This document shows positions 1 through 6,412 of a DNA stretch of 6,412 nucleotides, piece after piece. Origin of the DNA: Chroococcidiopsidaceae cyanobacterium CP_BM_RX_35 (GTDB taxonomy: Bacteria; Cyanobacteriota; Cyanobacteriia; Cyanobacteriales; Chroococcidiopsidaceae). Position numbers and translations under genes: made by a program. The stretch's first letter is position 1. Each line of letters begins with the position of its first letter. The stretch is taken from NCBI GenBank assembly GCA_019242465.1, contig JAFAVL010000332.1, positions 1 to 6,412 on the forward strand, given 5' to 3'. The notes under the pieces were generated by a model. That model made no database searches. It worked only from the letters and a program-made list of their open reading frames with translations, and had not been told where the DNA came from.

Positions 1-9
1 TGGATCCAT
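1..9 (-). CDS. atpE: ATP synthase F0 subunit c, first three codons only (partial)
   Basis: Read on the minus strand, the window begins with ATG GAT CCA (Met-Asp-Pro), the usual first residues of the cyanobacterial F0 c subunit. The rest of the gene lies beyond the left edge. A good Shine-Dalgarno sequence, AAAGGA, lies at 18-23, eight bases before the ATG. The call rests on these three codons, the ribosome binding site, and the position 74 bases downstream of atpB, where atpE sits in cyanobacterial atp operons. Subunit c forms the proton-driven rotor ring in the thylakoid membrane. The coding part seen is too short to show the protein itself. Confidence 0.7.
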
Positions 10-17
10 GATGATTT

Positions 18-23
18 TCCTTT
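18..23 (-). promoter_or_regulatory. Ribosome binding site of atpE
   Basis: AAAGGA on the minus strand, eight bases from the ATG at 9. It is a stronger match to the anti-Shine-Dalgarno sequence than those in front of atpB or atpI. This fits the need for many c subunits per enzyme. It also supports a real gene start at position 9. Confidence 0.6.
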
Positions 24-64
24 CTTTGAGTACAGAACTAACAAACGTCCATTGACTAGCATAC

Positions 65-79
65 ACGTGTTTTTCACGT
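65..79 (-). other. Small hairpin in the atpB-atpE spacer
   Basis: On the minus strand ACGTG, AAAAA, CACGT form a perfect 5-bp stem with a 5-base loop, starting 4 bases after the atpB stop codon. The right-hand arm overlaps the 8-base palindrome ACACGTGT at 63-70. There is no T run after it, so it does not look like an intrinsic terminator. It could mark mRNA processing or protect the atpE end of the transcript, but a chance stem of this size is possible. Confidence 0.3.
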
Positions 80-83
80 TGCT

Positions 84-848
84 TTAAGGATAAGGTCCCT
101 CATGCTCTTCCTCACCACCCTCCATCGCCTCGTGAATGTATGCCGCTGCTAGGGTGGCAAAAACTAGGGCTTGAATGGCACTAGTAAACAAACCCAACGC
201 CATGATCGGGATTGGCACAAACAGAGGAATCAGTAGAACCAGCACCGCCACCACCAGTTCATCCGCTAAAATGTTGCCAAATAGACGGAAGCTCAGGGAA
301 AGAGGCTTGGTGAAATCTTCTAGAATTGCGATGGGTAATAGTATTGGTGTTGGGTGGATATACTTGGTAAAGTACCCTAAACCTCGCTTGCTAAAACCCG
401 CGTAGAAGTACGCTAGAGAAGTCAGCAACGCCAGTGCTACAGTCGTATTAATATCATTAGTCGGAGCAGCTAGTTCACCTTCTGGGAGCTTGATTAGTCT
501 CCAGGGAACTAGAGCCCCCGACCAATTCGATACGAAGATAAACAAAAACAAGGTACCAATAAACGGCACCCAGGGACGGTACTCTTTCTCACCAATCTGG
601 TTTTTGGCCAGATCCCGAAGAAATTCTAGGGTGTATTCCATAAAATTTTGGATACCACCTGGAATTCTCTGAATGTTTCGAGTAGCAGCTATTGAGGCTA
701 CTACTATAGCTGCCATCACGAACCAGGAGGTCAGAAAAACCTGCCCATGCAGTTTCAGATTTCCCACTTGCCAGTATAAATGGTGACCTACTTCCAATTT
801 AGCAAGGGGAAAAGAATTAAAGGCGTTTAAGACACTAAGCATTTCCAT
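84..848 (-). CDS. atpB: ATP synthase F0 subunit a
   Basis: Subunit a is the membrane stator protein of the F1F0 ATP synthase. It provides the two proton half-channels beside the c ring in the thylakoid membrane. The 254-residue length is normal for cyanobacteria. About five membrane segments are visible, near residues 37-56, 95-115, 134-152, 195-216 and 218-238. The family signature [14 protein letters not shown] spans 184-197, and R188 is the essential arginine facing the c-ring carboxylate. The charged YRPWVPF stretch (90-96) and the NWSGALVP stretch (108-115) are also typical. The tail is short, acidic and histidine-containing. Two starts are possible: Met1 at 848, or Met3 at 842, which has GGA six bases upstream and matches the MLxxLN start I recall for related proteins. 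The gene lies 54 bases after atpI and 74 before atpE, so it is probably cotranscribed with both. Confidence 0.97.
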   Translation of the reverse strand: MEMLSVLNAFNSFPLAKLEVGHHLYWQVGNLKLHGQVFLTSWFVMAAIVVASIAATRNIQRIPGGIQNFMEYTLEFLRDLAKNQIGEKEYRPWVPFIGTLFLFIFVSNWSGALVPWRLIKLPEGELAAPTNDINTTVALALLTSLAYFYAGFSKRGLGYFTKYIHPTPILLPIAILEDFTKPLSLSFRLFGNILADELVVAVLVLLIPLFVPIPIMALGLFTSAIQALVFATLAAAYIHEAMEGGEEEHEGPYP

Positions 849-902
849 TCCGGCAGTTTCCCCAGATGTTGAGGATTGGATGAGTTTCTTCCCTTACCTG
901 AC

Positions 903-1349
903 CTAGAGTTCGGAATCAGAGAGGAAAGCAGATTGCACCGTGTAGACGATGAGCGTGGCTTTGTAAGTCAGAAATCCCAAGAATATGGGCAAGATTTGTA
1001 GGTGATGCCATTGAGCTGCCACTATAATCAACCCAATAAACAGAGCAAAACGAGTCTTGCTCAGATGGGTTTTTTGGCTGCCCAGTTGCTCAACATCTTT
1101 TGCCAACATCCTCAAGTAAACCATACCTGTGCACGCTCCAAGCAGATAATTCAGGGCGATACTGAGGGAATAAAAAATCCAGACACAGATAAAAATTATC
1201 CCTGTCAGTGCAAGTGTCCATAGCAACAACCCTTGGTAGAGTTGATAGAACTCCTGCATCGAACCACCTGGTTTTGCATCCTCAGAACCAGGTTGATAAT
1301 TTCCCCTTGTTACCGATGTGGGTTCAAATGATTCTTTTGACAAGTTCAC
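903..1349 (-). CDS. atpI: ATP synthase subunit I (AtpI/Atp1), small membrane protein heading the atp operon
   Basis: This 148-residue protein has a soluble, polar N-terminus (1-36) and about four hydrophobic segments, near 41-60, 63-82, 101-113 and 118-140. This is the layout of the cyanobacterial AtpI family. Conserved-looking stretches are MQEFYQLYQ (31-39), the middle part [20 protein letters not shown] (66-85), and [16 protein letters not shown] (118-133). In bacteria AtpI is thought to help c-ring assembly or ion supply; it is not part of the core enzyme. It sits first in the operon, just before atpB, its usual place. The start codon is GTG at 1349, with only a weak GAG-type ribosome binding site. 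Met31 is an alternative start but would remove the polar N-terminus seen in relatives. The family call is firm; the exact start is less so. Confidence 0.9.
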   Translation of the reverse strand: MNLSKESFEPTSVTRGNYQPGSEDAKPGGSMQEFYQLYQGLLLWTLALTGIIFICVWIFYSLSIALNYLLGACTGMVYLRMLAKDVEQLGSQKTHLSKTRFALFIGLIIVAAQWHHLQILPIFLGFLTYKATLIVYTVQSAFLSDSEL

Positions 1350-1413
1350 AAAACTCGCAAACCAGCCCAGCTAATTAACCAAAACAATGTTGACTCCTCA
1401 TAAGCCAGCTAGA

Positions 1414-1422
1414 ATCATAGCA
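1414..1422 (-). promoter_or_regulatory. Candidate extended -10 promoter of the atp operon
   Basis: On the minus strand the sequence reads TGC TATGAT. This is an extended -10 (TGn) joined to a hexamer that matches TATAAT at five of six positions. It lies about 65 bases before the atpI GTG, giving a predicted transcript start near 1407 and a leader of roughly 55-60 bases. No good -35 hexamer is present 16-18 bases upstream, which is tolerated in extended -10 promoters. This is inferred from sequence pattern only. Confidence 0.4.
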
Positions 1423-1479
1423 CGTTGCGGTAGCAATCCTTAAAAAAGATTAACCGGGCGTCAAACAAGAGGCAGGGGA

Positions 1480-1507
1480 GCCAGTGTCCCCCCGCGAGAC
1501 AACTGGC
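1480..1507 (-). other. Hairpin after the methyltransferase gene, possibly a weak terminator
   Basis: GCCAGTGTC (1480-1488) pairs with GACAACTGGC (1498-1507), with one bulged A at 1501. This gives a 9-bp stem and a 9-base C-rich loop, starting 37 bases after the methyltransferase stop codon. On the minus strand no T run follows directly; the first T run is near 1442-1447, over 30 bases further on. It is therefore not a classical intrinsic terminator. It may stabilise the 3' end or partly separate the methyltransferase transcript from the atp operon. Confidence 0.3.
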
Positions 1508-1544
1508 GTCGAGCAGGTAGAGTAAACCCTTTCCATAAATAGTG

Positions 1545-2741
1545 TCAGCCTGGCGTCAACAAAACCAACTGTTGCTTCAGGAGCGACCGCACCCCCTCGA
1601 GTCCAAGCTGTACGCCAATCAAAATCTCTTCCACTGTTCGCCGCCCAGTTAAATTCGCATTACAGAATTGCAGGAATTCAAACTCTGCTTCTGATAGGTT
1701 GACAATTTGGTAGTCATAGTTAAACAAACACCGACTAGGCCATCCCTCTGTACAGGGATTCCGCTCTGGAATTGCCGCGAGGAGAGCTTCATCCGATGAC
1801 CAATCAGCTTTAGGTAGGGGAGAGCGTCCTAAGAAAAACTCGTAGTGGGTGACTTCTGGATCTAAAAGTTCGATCAAGCGATAGATAGCACGATTGCTCA
1901 ATCCTGTAGCCCGCTCCATTAATGCTGATGACTTGCCGAGCAACCGCTCCAGTTGCCAGTAGTTGGGATTTGAGAAGCCAAGGAAATCTAAGCCACTGGC
2001 GTCAATCAGCTCAAACAGGGTCTCAATGTTGTAGTCAATCTCATGGGGATGAACGTACATATCAGCAAAGCATTCATCCCTTTGATTTTCCAAAGACCAG
2101 CGTTCCCGCTCTCGCCTCACCAGTCGGTTATTTTCGGGTAAGGTGGCAAACAACTGCCGTCCCAATTGGACACCATCTCGGTAGTCGCCGCGATTGCCAC
2201 CTTGTAGGAGTGCTATTGCCTGTTGCATCAATTGAATTTCCCAGCGCCCTAGTTCTCCGTAGACAAAGATGTGCATTAAGCCCCCAGGCGCTAACTTGGC
2301 GGCGAGAGATTTTATTCCCCGGATGGGATCGGGCAAGTGATGTAGCACGCCAACACAGTTAATCAGATCGAACTCACCTGAAAGCTGGGAACAATCGTAC
2401 AAGCTGAGGTGGCGAAACTCAACGCGATTGCGATTCCCTGATCGGCGACAGCGCTCTTGTGCGACAGCCAAAGCTGTCGCACTCAAGTCAATCCCTACGA
2501 CATAAGCGGCGGGATTGAGATGAACCAAGTACTCCGTTCCTACCCCGGTACCACATCCAGCATCTAGAATTCGGATGTCTTGCTTGTGAGGGGCTTGACC
2601 CGTACAAAAGTTATAGGCTGCTAACCAGTTCCAGCGCCAGTTGTATCCAGGAGGTGGACTATCCAGCAAGGGTTCTGGGGGAAACGGGTAGGTGTCGTAG
2701 AGCTGCTGCACAGCAGCACTAATATTCTGAGGCAACTTCAT
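1545..2741 (-). CDS. Class I SAM-dependent methyltransferase, candidate phycobiliprotein asparagine methyltransferase (CpcM-like)
   Basis: This 398-residue soluble protein has a clear Rossmann methyltransferase domain at about residues 55-165. Motif I is LDAGCGTGVG (59-68), which binds S-adenosylmethionine. GIDLS (83-87) supplies the acidic residue D85 for the ribose. FDLINCVGVLHHLPDP (124-139) is the motif that follows, and LAPGGLMHIFVYG (150-162) is the post-motif strand. Before the domain is a YDTYPFPPEPLL stretch (15-26) with PPPGYNWRW (29-37). The region after about 170 is not a standard part of the fold, and residues 340-398 look like a small helical or winged-helix add-on. The target cannot be read from the sequence. 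CpcM, which makes gamma-N-methylasparagine at position 72 of phycobiliprotein beta subunits, is about this size, and from memory it lies beside and divergent from apcE in some cyanobacteria. That makes it the leading but unproven identity. The ATG at 2741 has only a weak upstream AAGAAG. Confidence 0.85.
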   Translation of the reverse strand: MKLPQNISAAVQQLYDTYPFPPEPLLDSPPPGYNWRWNWLAAYNFCTGQAPHKQDIRILDAGCGTGVGTEYLVHLNPAAYVVGIDLSATALAVAQERCRRSGNRNRVEFRHLSLYDCSQLSGEFDLINCVGVLHHLPDPIRGIKSLAAKLAPGGLMHIFVYGELGRWEIQLMQQAIALLQGGNRGDYRDGVQLGRQLFATLPENNRLVRRERERWSLENQRDECFADMYVHPHEIDYNIETLFELIDASGLDFLGFSNPNYWQLERLLGKSSALMERATGLSNRAIYRLIELLDPEVTHYEFFLGRSPLPKADWSSDEALLAAIPERNPCTEGWPSRCLFNYDYQIVNLSEAEFEFLQFCNANLTGRRTVEEILIGVQLGLEGVRSLLKQQLVLLTPG

Positions 2742-2772
2742 TTTCTACACACTTCTTAATAAATAGACGGAG

Positions 2773-2789
2773 AGAACGCAAAACGTTCT
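2773..2789. promoter_or_regulatory. Inverted repeat AGAACG-n5-CGTTCT, possible operator
   Basis: AGAACG (2773-2778) and CGTTCT (2784-2789) form a perfect 6-bp inverted repeat around a 5-base A-rich spacer. The site lies in the spacer between the divergent methyltransferase and apcE genes, 32 bases before the methyltransferase ATG. Its symmetry and place suggest a dimer-binding site or a short leader hairpin of the methyltransferase mRNA. No regulator can be named. Confidence 0.35.
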
Positions 2790-2790
2790 A

Positions 2791-2805
2791 ATCTAGAGGC
2801 TAGAT
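2791..2805. promoter_or_regulatory. Inverted repeat ATCTAG-AGG-CTAGAT, possible operator
   Basis: ATCTAG (2791-2796) and CTAGAT (2800-2805) form a perfect 6-bp inverted repeat with a 3-base centre. It starts one base after the AGAACG/CGTTCT repeat ends. Two perfect inverted repeats side by side within 33 bases are unlikely to be meaningless in a divergent control region, but no binding protein can be assigned. Confidence 0.35.
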
Positions 2806-2848
2806 GGGTTAGTAGGCACTCAAAGAGCGGGTCCTTATTCAAAGCAGG

Positions 2849-2872
2849 TGGATTGCACCACCAATGCATCCA
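2849..2872. other. Imperfect inverted repeat overlapping the candidate apcE promoter
   Basis: TGGATTGCA (2849-2857) pairs with TGCATCCA (2865-2872) over 8 bp with a single bulged T and a 7-base loop. A competing stem, GGTGG (2847-2851) with CCACC (2858-2862), uses some of the same bases, so only one can form at a time. The repeat covers the proposed -35 box and the start of the promoter spacer. It is better placed as a protein-binding site than as an RNA structure if that promoter is the one used. Confidence 0.35.
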
Positions 2873-2881
2873 GCCTAAATT
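2853..2881 (+). promoter_or_regulatory. Candidate sigma-70 type promoter of apcE
   Basis: TTGCAC (2853-2858, four of six matches to TTGACA) is followed after exactly 17 bases by TAAATT (2876-2881, four of six matches to TATAAT). Transcription would start near 2888 and give a leader of about 78 bases. This is the best -35/-10 pair I could find by eye in front of apcE. Phycobilisome genes often have several promoters, so others may exist. Confidence 0.35.
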
Positions 2882-2904
2882 AACCCAAAGCGATCCCAAT
2901 GGCA

Positions 2905-2923
2905 GTTCCCACTTGCTGGGGAC
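2905..2923 (+). other. Hairpin in the apcE leader
   Basis: GTTCCC (2905-2910) pairs with GGGGAC (2918-2923), including one G-T pair, around a 7-base loop. It would form inside the apcE 5' leader, about 25 bases before the GGGAG ribosome binding site, so it could affect message stability or translation. The stem is short and the effect is unproven. Confidence 0.25.
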
Positions 2924-2947
2924 ATTAAATGAAAAAATGATTATGAC

Positions 2948-2952
2948 GGGAG
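2948..2952 (+). promoter_or_regulatory. Ribosome binding site of apcE
   Basis: GGGAG lies 13 bases before the ATG at 2966, a little further than the usual 6-9 bases. The start itself is secure, because the protein begins with [18 protein letters not shown], the conserved ApcE N-terminus. Confidence 0.5.
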
Positions 2953-2959
2953 CTTTTGA

Positions 2960-6355
<3,396 letters not shown>

Positions 6356-6412
6356 CAACTGAAGTGCGCTCCCCGCCGCTGCGCTTTGAAAGTTGGCGGT
6401 GGTTCGGCGTGC
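6356..6412. other. GC-rich sequence after apcE, no gene visible
   Basis: These 57 bases follow the apcE stop and run to the window edge. They include a possible 5-bp stem, CCGCC (6373-6377) with GGCGG (6395-6399), around a 17-base loop. No T run follows within the window, so a terminator cannot be called. In most cyanobacteria apcA and apcB come next, and their start would lie beyond the edge. Confidence 0.4.

Noticed and set aside
175..405. Open frame on the plus strand, inside atpB
   Set aside because: It is antisense to conserved membrane segments and the FRLFGN signature of subunit a; the composition is that of a mirrored membrane protein gene.
1441..1507. Intrinsic terminator after the methyltransferase gene
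   Set aside because: A hairpin exists at 1480-1507, but the only T run on the minus strand (1442-1447) is over 30 bases away. It was kept only as a hairpin.
1922..2362. Open frame of 146 codons on the plus strand, inside the methyltransferase gene
   Set aside because: It lies wholly antisense to a gene with clear methyltransferase motifs, has no recognisable protein features and is best explained as a shadow of that gene.
2942..2947. TATGAC as a -10 box for apcE
   Set aside because: It would start transcription at about 2953, after the GGGAG ribosome binding site, leaving a leader too short to carry it. No -35 at a suitable distance was found.

Overview
This window is cyanobacterial chromosome. 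It carries a near-textbook ApcE, the phycobilisome core-membrane linker, next to the start of the F-type ATP synthase operon with the cyanobacterial AtpI and AtpB sequence types. ApcE has four linker repeats and 1129 residues, which points to a cyanobacterium with a pentacylindrical phycobilisome core. That form is typical of many filamentous and heterocyst-forming lineages; a genus cannot be named from the sequence. Only one HIP1 octamer (GCGATCGC) is present.

Layout, left to right. On the minus strand are the first three codons of atpE (1-9, running off the left edge), atpB (84-848) and atpI (903-1349, GTG start). These are the start of the ATP synthase operon, transcribed right to left. 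A 195-base spacer (1350-1544) holds an extended -10 promoter candidate for that operon and a hairpin just after the next gene. That gene, also minus (1545-2741), is a 398-residue class I SAM-dependent methyltransferase. A 224-base divergent intergenic region (2742-2965) is rich in inverted repeats and holds a plausible promoter for apcE. apcE (2966-6355, plus) fills the rest. The last 57 bases are GC-rich and hold no gene; apcA usually follows apcE in cyanobacteria, but it is not in the window.

The genes fall into two functional groups: ATP synthesis at the thylakoid membrane (atpI, atpB, atpE) and light harvesting (apcE). The methyltransferase between them is divergent from apcE, and its position and length fit CpcM, which methylates Asn72 of phycobiliprotein beta subunits. 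That assignment is an inference, not a proven identity.

I see no mobile element, CRISPR array, tRNA, rRNA or novel system. The window is mostly core housekeeping and photosynthesis DNA. The points most worth a second look are the methyltransferase/apcE pairing and the structured DNA between those two genes.
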